Positions 45,154 to 56,200 of a DNA stretch of 64,000 bases are shown here, piece by piece (the first letter of the stretch is position 1; each line of letters begins with the position of its first letter). Position numbers and translations under genes: made by a program. Origin of the DNA: Lineus longissimus (Eukaryota; Nemertea; Pilidiophora; Heteronemertea; Lineidae); NCBI RefSeq assembly GCF_910592395.1, contig NC_088319.1:10602001-10666000 (forward strand), written 5' to 3'. The notes beneath the pieces are model-generated. The model had not been told where the DNA came from and did not search any database. It saw only the letters and a list, made by a program, of their open reading frames with translations.

Positions 45154-47019
45154 ATGGCAGACGAATTTCATGTTGAAGTTGCGGAGAGTGAATGGTCGCA
45201 AGATGCGGTCAGCAACCTCATTGAAGGTTACAGAGCGAGGCCTGCACTATGGGATGTCACGTCTGCCGAATATAGAGACAGGTTGAAGAAAGAGGATGCA
45301 TGGAAAAGTCTGGCGAAGGATTGTAAAAGAGATAAAGTGCAAGTGACGAGAAAAATGCACAACCTGAGAAACCAGTATGCGCAAGAATTAAAGAAAGCCA
45401 CCAAGAGGAAATCTGGGCAAGGGACTGACGACGTTTACACCCCAAAGTGGATGTATTACAAGGCATTCTCTTTTCTGAGGGAGTTATTGGAGGACGAAAA
45501 TCGAAGACCAATTTGGTGAGAATTATCTTTATTTGTTAATTTTGTTACATGATTTCTCTCTTTCAGGTTTATTTCAGTCTCTCATGTCATAAATGCTCTT
45601 CATTCCGCCCACTTTAAGGACGGCTTCCTCAAATGAACTTGTACTGCCACGAAACCTCACCCTGGGGTGAGAGGAAGTACTCTCGAAATTCGTGGCGGAT
45701 GTCTTGTGGGGTTTGAGCATGACGGTTGCTTGTGAATGGCTCGATTTGGAGCATGTTGTTTGCTGGCATGCCCTCTTTTCGCCATGCTCCAGGGGTAATG
45801 ACACCAGTAGCCATGTCTTCCATAGCGACTGTACCATGTGGAGCGTAGCGTGCGCGCGAGTCTTTCTTCGTGATCATCAAATTATGTAATGCACAGGAAG
45901 CCAAAACGATATCCTCTGCTTTCTGTGCATCTACAGCTATCGGCTTTCGAAATATGCGGAAGACGCTGGACATTATGCCGAATGCATTTTCGACGATTCT
46001 ACGCGCTCTCGAAAGTCGGTAGTTGAAGATGCGCATGCTACCGGGAATGTCTCGCAGAGGATATGGTTTCATTATGTTTTCCCGCAATGGAAAAGCATCG
46101 TCGGCCACAAATACAAATGGTACCTTCATATTTCGACCTGGAAGTACCCTTGGTGATGGTAGGCAAAGGGTCTTGTTCTCAAGACCCGAAGATAATGAAC
46201 ATCCGACGTCGACAAACGTAAAGCGGTATTTCGCATCAACCAATGCCATCAGCACAATACTGTGGAAGCCTTTGTAATTAAAATAAAAACTCCCAGACGC
46301 TGCTGGAGCTTGCATGGTAATATGCTTTCCGTCTATGGCACCGATGCATTGGGGGAAGTTCCACCTTTCAAAGAATTCGGAAGCAAGTTGTAACCAATCA
46401 TCGGAGTCGGAAGGAAACTGCAAAAAATTAAAAAATCGTAACTATACATGTACTTGTACCACAATATTCAAACAGAAAAAATATATATTTTCAGGAACAA
46501 GAAGAACAAGCGCCAGATGATACGCCAGATGCAACACTATTTAACAAGGACGAGATCTGCACTCAACCTCGAGGATCACCATCTTCCGTGGCCACACCCA
46601 ACCCGCCACCGTCGAAATCTCGAAAACGAAAGGATGTCGGTCGTGCGTCTGATGAAATCCTTCAGAAGGCATGTGAAGTTATGTCAAGGGAGACCGATGA
46701 ACTGGACACATTTGGTGCTTTTGTTGCTTCTGAGTTGAGGGGATGGAAATCAGAGTCGAACCGCAAGAAATTGAAACGGGATATTCAAAGGGTCATTCTT
46801 GAAGCAGCTGAGAAGGACGATGAAGACGCCGCAGCTATGACAACCACACTGACGCCCAGCACTTCTCGCAGCTCAACTTGCAGTCCTTCGTTGACGGGAT
46901 TCAGCCAAAAAGAGCAGGGAAACACAGGCCCGGACGACAAGCAAATTCCGAATCAATTTTCCTTCCTACACATGCTTCAGGATCAGACAAACGTCATGTG
47001 TAATGATAAGAATAATTAA
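45154..47019 (+). CDS. Harbinger MADF-domain protein, two exons, splice phase does not match
   Basis: Exon 1 (45154-45515) encodes MADEFHVEVAESEW and then a MADF/Myb-SANT-like domain: LIEGYRARPALWDV, AWKSLAKDC, VTRKMHNLRNQYAQEL, WMYYKAFSFLREL. It ends at TG before the donor GTGAGA. Exon 2 starts after TATATTTTCAG at 46495 and reads EQEEQAPDDTP, then SKSRKRKDVGRASDE, then a C-terminal ELDTFGAFVASELRGW and RKKLKRDIQRVILEA segment, to the stop at 47019. In this superfamily the second protein binds DNA and helps the transposase enter the nucleus and bind the ends. As spliced, exon 1 leaves phase 2 while exon 2 needs phase 0, so a one-base indel or an unseen small exon is implied. An earlier in-frame ATG lies at 45085. 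Confidence 0.75.
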
Positions 47020-48617
47020 TTGGTGTCACAGAATATAATAGGTGACCGAACACTATATTTTCCATTCATGTCATAATTATATTCAATTCTATCACATGAG
47101 ATATCATAAAACATCTCGAGACATTACCTATAGATCTGATGTTAAATAATTATATTCTGTCCAGATGATTTAAAATTATCAGATAAATTTAAAACATCAG
47201 ATGATTTTAAATCGTCCCATTGAGATGTTTATAAAACATCTTATATATTAAAAAATCTCATTTCATCTCGGCAAACTCCGTATGATCCCGAATGCCTTCG
47301 TTACTTTCCAAAAATTACCAACCAATCGCAGCCGTGCTTTCATATTCCCTGGGAATTCAAACAAAATGTGGGCGATATTTTAAAATTATCTGTCGGATAT
47401 TTAATAATCATCTCACCGAAAAGAGTTATCAAACATCTGATCTGATTTGATATAAATCAAATAATTATGACATGAATTCAACTCCAGAGAACACTGCCGT
47501 GGCCGCCGGTCATACGATTCAGTGGTACCGACTTGCCTTCAGGAATTCCTCCTTGAGTGCCTCGTAAATGGCTTTGCACACTTCAGACACAATACGGGAT
47601 ATCGTTACGGCAGATATACGGAAGAGATACATCAGGCTGACGAATGAATCGCCTGAATTTAGAAATAAAAGGGAAAGTTTAAGAATTTACATGGCCCAGC
47701 TTCATTTATAAAGTTCTTCATGTCATAATTATTCGATTTATATCACATCAGATGTTTATCAAATATCATTTGTTTTTAAAACATCTCACTGGTAATTTTA
47801 AATCACCAAGACAAAATTAATTATTTAACATTCAGGGGCCAGTTGTTCAAACAACGTTAACAGATAACGTGGCGTTAAGCCAAACTGACGTTATCTTTCT
47901 CACACTAGTCCTGTCTCACTTGAAGGATTGATACCAAATTTTAATCTGCCATCAAGAACTTCGATAGCAGGGGTTACATCCTGCAAAAGTCAATTCAGTT
48001 GTTACTTCCAGTTTTGCCATGGTTGGTCTCGGAAAGATAACGCCAATCTGTGTGAATAAAATAGTGAATAAAATAATGACATAAATGGAACTTCATATCA
48101 CCGGTTATTCATTGAATTTCAGTTATGTCAGTGGAACTGTGTCTGGTTTGTTTATTGGGAAATAAACCGTGAAATAAAGCAACATTTGGAAAGTTATCAC
48201 CTTTTTACCTATTTCTTCTGCTGAAATCCCTCAGTGCAGTACCTCATGTACGTGCTCTATTCATGAGATAGTGGGGAAATAAGCATACTCACCAGTTGCC
48301 AGAAAGCGCAAAGTCACGGCAAGGCGCTCCCTCACCGGAATTGCAGGCCGCATACACGTGTCCTGTTTGTGGATCCTGGGTCCAACAAGCACTGCAAGCT
48401 CCTCGAAGTCAACTGCGGAGAGTCTCAAAAAATTGTTGAGACGACTCGAATCTTCCAATCTCAGCTCCCGTAGGAGGCAGTGGTATGCACCGTGTTGCTC
48501 CCTTCTAAGAAACCATTCATGTACCCAAAGCTTGTGCCTCCTCTTTTGCCTCCGCTCACGCAGTGTCATGTAAACCACAATCGCCGCGGCGACTTGTTTC
48601 CTTCTTGCTGGCAACAT
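45629..48617 (-). CDS. Harbinger DDE transposase (HARBI1-like), 3 exons, 409 aa, internal deletion
   Basis: Exons on the minus strand are 48617-48293, 47652-47537 and 46417-45629. They join in frame as LRFLATG, then DSFVSLMYLFRISAVTISRI, then EEFLK, then FPSDSDDWLQLASEF, a typical Harbinger N-terminal half. Catalytic residues are D176 (CIGAIDGKH), D253/D254 (VADDAFPL) and E290 (RRIVENAFG), the DDE_Tnp_4 triad. The stretch after FTFVDVGC jumps directly to LSSGLENKTL. Family members have about 20 more residues there (a DGG-type motif), so this copy has an in-frame deletion. Intron 2 begins with GC (AAG then GCAAGT) and ends TTTTGCAG. Intron 1 is GT-AG. The enzyme excises and inserts the element at TWA sites. 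It is probably inactive here. Confidence 0.88.
47065..47476. mobile_element. AT-rich MITE nested in the Harbinger element
   Basis: A perfect 16-bp inverted repeat TTCATGTCATAATTAT starts at 47065 and ends at 47476. The sequence is filled with GATGTTTTA/AACATCT words in both orientations. A third end of the same family lies at 47717-47732. It sits in transposase intron 2, just after the MADF stop codon. Confidence 0.82.
47717..47830 (+). repeat. Second, single-ended copy of the nested AT-rich MITE
   Basis: TTCATGTCATAATTAT then GATTTATATCACATCAGATG matches the left end of 47065-47476. No right end is seen. It lies in transposase intron 1. Confidence 0.65.
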
Positions 48618-48865
48618 GCTGAATGAAGACAGCCACGTGGAAGGTAAATACGGCTGTCAGACAGAAACTATCATACAAAACCACCGTACGTGGATGGCCC
48701 TTACGACAGTTGCTTTCGATAGAAACTATCTCGCTCGTTTCCAGAGCTCGCAGACAGTGACTATCTGCGATTTTTTCTTCATAGTGGAAGGGCTATGGAT
48801 AGTTTTCTGTCGACAGTTTTTCAATTACTGTCGACAGTTTACTGTCATGTGGAGCCGCACCTTAC

Positions 48866-50009
48866 AGTTAGTCAGTCGTCTCCATCCCCTATCAAACTCA
48901 CCGATTCGACTATCCCATGGAGATGATACGACTTATCGACTGGAACGATCGGGATAATAAGTCCATCGATCGAGATACATGTATTTCAGGGATATAAATC
49001 ATGTGTTTTCCTTTAACCTCCAGCCACTAGGACTGTACATATCAAACTCATTTCTGAGCGTCAACACAATGATATGTTCATTGTAGGTCGGTTCTATTAG
49101 TAATCATAAAAACTACCAAATTACATGCCGACTTATCGGCGGTGAATATCAGTCCTAAAGTCTCCTCCCTGGATATACGCACAACGACGATGGATCGGCA
49201 TGCCAAATACACTGAACATAATTCATTTTGAGAAAATATCATGGCGATTTATTTATCCATTTTGTACATATTGTATTCAATATACATGCATATACAACAA
49301 GAAATTCAAACATTTTCATTTATATTTTAGACTGAGACATCGTGCAATGTTTTCGTCCCAAGGTGATGATAGCCCTTCTGGACGCTCGGTGTGCTGCGAA
49401 AGAACGTCCAGGGACCATGTGCTCACCTGCTTTGTCAACATGTACATGCCCAATATGTTTCAAAAATCTAATTTGAAGTGTCTGTACTACGCGCCACCTA
49501 TAGGGACATTTTGGATTTTGACCTCTGTAACCTTAAAAAGTAGGTTAAATCAAAAACCCGGGTGACATGTGATGTAGCCTTTATAGATACCCCACCAAAA
49601 CTTCATCACTCCAGCTACTACCGGTTATTGGCATCGAAATGGCAAGAAAAGATTTTGTAATGGCTGCCAGATGACCAGAAAGTTCCAGATCCACAGTGGT
49701 GTAAATAACGATTAGCATGGATAATGGTCTGCCTCAGGAGTACTTTTTACTAGGTCAATGTTTATGAGCGTAACTCAATAGGTCAACAAAATATGTTCCT
49801 TCAGTGCAAGTCAGCACTAAAGATTGTTACAGAAATTACGTGTCGAGGTTGCTAAAGACTGACATCTGAAACGACAGTGGTAAAACTACATGTATTCGAA
49901 TCTTACTGTCTCCTTTCATATTAGTTAAGATTCGGTAGTCAGTGTGGCCTATGACAGCTGTAACTTGTATTTGAATCACCGAATGATGCAAACGTACTTG
50001 GTGAATTTC
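48866..50009. other. Gene-free stretch, 3' side of the ABCG gene
   Basis: No coding gene. TTTATT at 49248-49253 is an AATAAA poly(A) signal on the minus strand, about 760 bases past the ABCG stop, and could end that transcript. Confidence 0.4.
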
Positions 50010-50211
50010 CTAGTTTTTCGAGGGACATCTGACAAATCTGAATAACAGATACGTGATAAGCCTAAAGAAAATTGTGTAGCCCACCAGACATAGACAATTG
50101 GCCCAGACAGGGAAGGTAGCTTTCCTCATGGCCAGGTAGGCTTCGGATGGAACTGACGTCACGTTCAACTCCCGGCACTCGGCGAATATTGAGGTTGTGT
50201 TGGTGGCACAG
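50010..50211 (-). other. ABCG last exon (loop, final TM helix, stop)
   Basis: It follows GTTTAATTTCAG and encodes [19 protein letters not shown], with likely glycosylation sequons in the last extracellular loop. A hydrophobic helix ([19 protein letters not shown]) follows, ending CPSKN and TAG. Confidence 0.85.
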
Positions 50212-53200
50212 CTGAAATTAAACAAGAAAAAGTAGAAATACTCATGATGTAGGCCTACATACCGTCTAAACTGTTCCGCACCTTAGCACGAGCGTGAACT
50301 CAATCCAATTCGCAACAGAGCCTGTTTGGATTGGTTCAAATTTTAGGACAAGCTCGGTGGAGCAGGATTGGATCCTTCTGATTGGACAAAAAGATGCGAA
50401 GTCTCGCAAAGAACACTTCTGATTGGTTCATTTCTGATAAATACCTCGGTCAAGCAGAATTAAGAATTTTCTGATTGGAAATACGACTCAACGCCCGTAA
50501 GATTGGTTTGCTTGTCTGTCACTCCACAGGACCGAATATTTCAATAATTAAAAGAAACAGTTCTTTCAAAGATTGGGAATAGGGTTAGAATATTCAAATT
50601 GGACAATTTCTATACCGTATTTTGACCCTCAATGTATTGACATTGACATTGTATTGACAGCAGTCCAGACAACTGGCGTCAAGAGGCTACGGAAGCAATG
50701 CTACCGCTGGAGGTTCCGTGACCTTAGCGGTACTTACGTTATGGGAGGAGCGTTACTGTACTCGAATTCTGTGTAGCTGTTGAAAATGTAGGTGACAATG
50801 GAACAGTACTTGATCCAGTCGAGCCAGAATGGAATGCGCTGGGTGTAGAAACCACCCGACAACATGGTGGCTAACATGAATACAGCACCAGTGGTTATCC
50901 CCGTATTCATGTCATTGGCGGCTACAGCGATCATCAACCCGATACTCTGAAATGAATGGAGAAGAAGACACATTACGTGCGTTCACGTATACTTCGCTGC
51001 TGATCGTTTGAAACTTAATGTATACGCCGTTCATTAAAAAATTGAAATTTGTAGTGGTATTTGAAAATTTCCTATTACAATGATGTAACGTTTTCTGCAC
51101 AATGTACTTAGGGCTAAGCGTGCACCTGGGCTTGTCATACGCGAATAATGCAAGGGAAAGGTGTTTTGTTTAAATCATCGCAAATCTATTCAAAACAACA
51201 CGTTTTCTCTTGTGCCGGTGTAAAAGTAAAAAGTGTCCCCCCTAAAAAAAGTGTCCGGGCCTATTGTATTCTGACAGATTATGGCATATGGTTCTATAGA
51301 GGCAATGACCGTCAATAGCTCAGCGCATAATAGAATCCTTTGTTCCCGGACATTTTATCCTAGGACATTTTAAACTTCTACACCGGCACGGCAGTGGCGA
51401 GTGTCATTTTCATGGAAACAACCACCAAAGAAATGAAACGGCGCTTGCATTTAAACAGCAACTTGCACAAAAAGCGATAGCTAATATAATTTTACCATGC
51501 ATAACATTACTCCCAACGACATGACCCCATACATGGAAAAGAATCCATCCACCCCCTTCAGGCCGATCGTCCAGTACACGATGATCAAGAAACCAAGGGG
51601 CTGTATCAGCAGGAGAATCAGTTCACTCAGCCACTTCGAGAGAAAGAACGCGGAGAGTCTATAGGAACCGGCGGCACGCTCTTTGTTGATTATCACGCGC
51701 TCCGTAGGATCTGGAATGGGAAGAGGATACAAGTGCCGTTTACAAGACTCGAAAAAGCCACACCGAATCGACCAATCTCCCACCATCCTGGCACCAGTTG
51801 TTTTCAATATACTCCACCTCTCGATATGTTTTGGGAACGAGGTATAGGAGAAAAAAAGCCTGATCTCAAAATGCACTTCATTTGCCTCTTTTGCCGGAAG
51901 AAACCAAATGTACGCTGTATGGCGAGGCTAGGAGATTGCGAATGACATCGGGTCAAAAACGACACCCACAGGGCAGATACATTTATTCATCCGCACCGGA
52001 AGTGTGGCATATCAAGGTGTGGTAAATTGATGGCTGTGATGGGCGAAACTGGATAAAATCTTCATTTACAGGTGGATTATTAATCAACAGAGCCAGGCCA
52101 TCCTAGGCATGCTTTATGATAATGAATAATATAAATGGTCTTACTGGCCAGTTTAATATTTGCATTTTAGTTGGCCGAAATCAGTGCACAGGCGTCAATT
52201 TGTAGAGACGGTTTACACAAATAGTTTTTTCTCAATCATTAGGTATTGGAATCCTATAAAAATTCATTATTGTATTGGTAAATGGTTCTTCATGACAAAT
52301 TATGGTAATGATTGAAACATCACAGGGGTACTTCTTTGACCTAAAGCTATATGCACACAGGGAGAAAGTACACAGAATGTATACAATCATCAATACTGGA
52401 TGACGAAGAGATATCTTACTGCTAACGTTCATGCAACGTCCTGAAAATGTTTTCTTTGTTGCGTTTATCTAGCCATACACATTTGTATACCATCCATGTG
52501 AATAATAACGTTTTAGATACCTAGGTGTAAAAAGTAGCCGTCAAAAAAGAGGTTTACAAAGAACCTCGCTGCTAGTATTGGTGCGTTACTTTTTTCGTTT
52601 ATCAAATGAAAGTATCTTAAAGGTTATCTTTTGACCCATGCTTTTATTTAGCCGAGGCAACGGGGGAAAAAAAATCACGTTTTGCCGCCACACACACGCG
52701 CCGGCGAGTAATGGTGATTCGAAACGTCTCTATATATCATCACGGGCCTGGTTGCTTATCACCAAGGCCATGTCATGGATAAAGCTAGATGTGGTCCGCA
52801 TTTACTTACATGAGGCAAGGTTATCAAACAATGGGACGAAACTCCAGTATACCGATGAGAAAAATAGCTGAAAGAAGAGCATGATATGATGTAGGACTGC
52901 CCAATGATGAAGAATATTCGAATCACCTCACTGAAAATCATGAAAAATACCGCGCTGGTACCAACGTCCCTTCCTAGAACGGTCCGTCTGCCAGCATCCA
53001 TCTCAAAATTCTGGACGCAGACGAATTCTACTAACGTTTTCAACGGATTTGTTTCATCAGAGTTGGAAAGACTCTGGTTTCATGCATTGTTTCTAAAGCT
53101 AAGGGAATGCTGCGCTTGGTGGCCATCTCGCTGGATATTACAGTTTGAGCAATGCGCGCCGAGAAAGCTTTTAGTATAGCGTTGTCGTCGCCAGGATTGT

Positions 53201-56200
53201 TCCGCGCATTCTAACTGTTTCCTTTAGTCAACGATTGTATTGTAGAAGGGGTTGCCATTACTCGTGTGAATCAAAAAAAGTCGGGCGAATGAGAACATTG
53301 GTTTTGATGATGGTTTTCGTAGCGTGATCATGACCAATTCATCCGGACTTACCACGCCCTCTCTGTCTCTAATCGCCTCCTCGGTCCTATCCAACTGGAA
53401 CCACAACAGCCCCACCACCAGACTGATCAACAAACTTTGCACTAGAGAAATTGGCGCCAGAACCCTGTGCCGGGCCTGCTTGAAGTTGCGCATGAAAAGA
53501 ACCCTAAACTGAGTCAAGAAGGAAGACTGGAATTTGACCCGAGCGTCATAATATTTGTCAATATTAGAAATCATTTCCTGTCCTGCAATCTGCACTTCGA
53601 CAGAATTCGGGTCAACTTTTCCATTTGGCACACCTCCGTTTCCTTCTAGGTTCACGTTAACTGTTTTGGCGTCATTTTCTTCCATGACAAATCCTTCATT
53701 TGCGTGTCCGTTGCTGTCTGTTGTTTCCAAGATGACCGCCATGCTGGCCCGATATTCGCCCCAGCCTTTAGCGCCATGGCCCAATTGCTGGAGTTCCTTC
53801 GCCCAGAATTCTGTTTTCGTGAGTGCTCGACCTGCTGTAGTGACAGTTTCTTGGACGGATTCATCTGGGGACTTTACTAAATCCACTGAAAAAGAATCAA
53901 GGTTAGAGATCTTGAGCGCTTTTTCATAACGCATGCGGACCTTTGGGAGCCTAGCTCCGTGCATTAACTGGAATGAGCGGCCACAACTCCAGTTTCCAGG
54001 TTTCAAATCAAGGCTCAAATTACTCCAAAGGTATAGGGGTTTTAATAGCAAGGAAACTACCCAACGGAACGAATGAATCCAACCCCCCCCCCCCCCCACA
54101 AGCGTCACCGCCTTAAGTTGAATCAAGAACTTAAGCTTACATATGAAATCAGCTGGGTTATAATTGGGCGTACAAGGCAGACCAATATTCTCGAAGTACC
54201 TGGCGATCTCCGCCCCCTTTCCGTAGTATGCGACCTAAACGAAAGAGATTATTAGAATCAGGAGAAGTTTAAACGCTTTGGATTGTCGTCCACCGACTTG
54301 CGGCAGGCAATCGTCGATGCTTCCCATCGGTGATGACTCAGCCAACCACAAGAATGTCTGGTGAGGTAGTCTATTCATCAATTTGTCATCAGCAGACCTT
54401 GGCGGGACTTTCGTCATCCTAAACATAATCTTCCTATGGTGGAAGGGACGAGGCCGTCCGGAGTTTATGTCCGTGCAGTTTTAACTGGGCCTTTATACTT
54501 GGGCTGTGTGAAACACCTTCCCTTTCTTCGGAGAGGGTCACTTCGATCTCAAGCTCGCACAACACTGAGCCTGATAAACATCGGTACCCACCTTTCCACC
54601 ACTAAGTAACAGCACCTTATCGAATGCGTAGAAGATCTGACTGGACGGTTGATGGATGGTTGTGATGACTGTCTTGTTGTAGTTTTTAGTGTATTTTTTC
54701 ATTGTCATCATAAGACTGTGAGCCGTGCTCGAGTCGAGACCTGACGTTGGCTCCTATAACGAAAACAACAAGTCATCAGTCATTCGACGGACGTTCTGGA
54801 TCTGTTTTATTTTGGTTTATTTTGCCGTATTGTCTGTCCCATGCACTTCTGTGGTCAACGGTACAATGGTCGATATATCATAAGAAAGATCTCCATCATT
54901 GGCCATCTTCTTTGTTATATAGGGTCATGGCATGTTCCAATCGGCCAGGAAGATGTCAACCCTAAATAAGGTTACATCTCAGCCGCATTAGCATGTACAC
55001 CTGCTTCCTCTTTCAAAACAAACAACACAGTCAATAGAATCTCCCTTTTCGAACAAGTACTACATTTAGTCCTCCGTACACTGTCTAAAAATGGGTCTTG
55101 GGCCTTTCTACCGGTATGTATTTTTGATCGGACCAACTTAATGGAACTCAAAGATGTTCTCAAATCAAAAAAGTCAATCGCCAAGTGAGACACCACAAAC
55201 AACTCAAGACCCCAACAACACGTTGAGTAATCACGTTACGGCTAATCCAGCAGAGAACAGCATTGTCCCGCCTCTTGAACACGGTCACATTACAACGCCA
55301 ACACCAAATTCGGACAATGGTCAAGGCGCGTGCGACCATTGTCCCTGCCTCGCAAAACTAATCAATACTGTTGACAGGATCGAAATCGAACTACAACAAG
55401 TGAAAAAGGACAATACAGGAACCACAAGTCCAAACGTGGACATCAAGAAACTAAAAGAATTCGTGAAAACTACAAACGCGAACATTACTTCGAATAAAAC
55501 AACAGTCGCAGAAATAAACCTTAGCTTAGAAACAATGTCGGCATCAAGTGATGCACGTTTCACCGACTTAACTGAGGAAAATAATTCCTTAAAAGCCGAA
55601 TGCTCCAAACTCAGATCAGCTCTCCTTGCGTCACAAACAGAATTTAGTGCGCTGTCCGAAAAGCTCAAGGATATTAACAAGAATTCAAAATTAGCGCTCC
55701 AAAAATGTGGAGTATACGACGATCTACCACGTGAATTCAACGAGGTGAAATTAGCTGTTGATCGCATAAAGGACATACGAGATTCGGGTGTTGCAAAGCT
55801 AAGAAGTGATCTAAAGGTACTAAGAAACGAGTTGAAAGCCGATGACAAGCAAACGCCCAATTGTGATTGCGACTCGAAACTAACTGATTTGCGCAAATCA
55901 GTCGATATGATACGCTCAAAATTCAATGTTCTGGATCGAGAAACCCAGGCCATAAGAAAGGAACCCCGTTATGCTGATCGTGTCCGTATGGAATCACCCA
56001 CATCACCATCTTCGAGAATCAAGAAGGCATCCTCCCAACCAGTGATTGTCCATTCGAATCACAGCAAGGAGACACAAGCGGCTTCTCCTACGAATCATCC
56101 AGACACTTCAAACGAGACAGAGGCTGCGCCGTCCGGCAAACCAAAAGACGCGACTCGTATCGAGAAAGAGATTCGAAATCCATCGCAAACTACTGAAGAA

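Larger units (their letters stand above)
44875..48861. mobile_element. PIF/Harbinger DNA transposon, about 4.0 kb
   Basis: The left end GGCGCGGCTCCACCTGTC and the right end ATGTGGAGCCGCACC are terminal inverted repeats, flanked by TAA (44872-44874) and TTA (48862-48864). PIF/Harbinger elements duplicate a 3-bp TWA target. Both subterminal regions carry many GACAGT/ACTGTC words in both orientations, probable transposase-binding sites. Inside are the two genes typical of the superfamily, a MADF/Myb-like protein (+) and a DDE transposase (-). A smaller inverted-repeat element (47065-47476) has inserted inside. Both genes show damage, so this copy is probably not autonomous. Confidence 0.92.

Noticed and set aside
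45629-47019. Reading the Harbinger locus as two unrelated host genes
   Set aside because: The shared terminal inverted repeats at 44875 and 48861 and the classic MADF plus DDE pairing make a single transposon far more likely.
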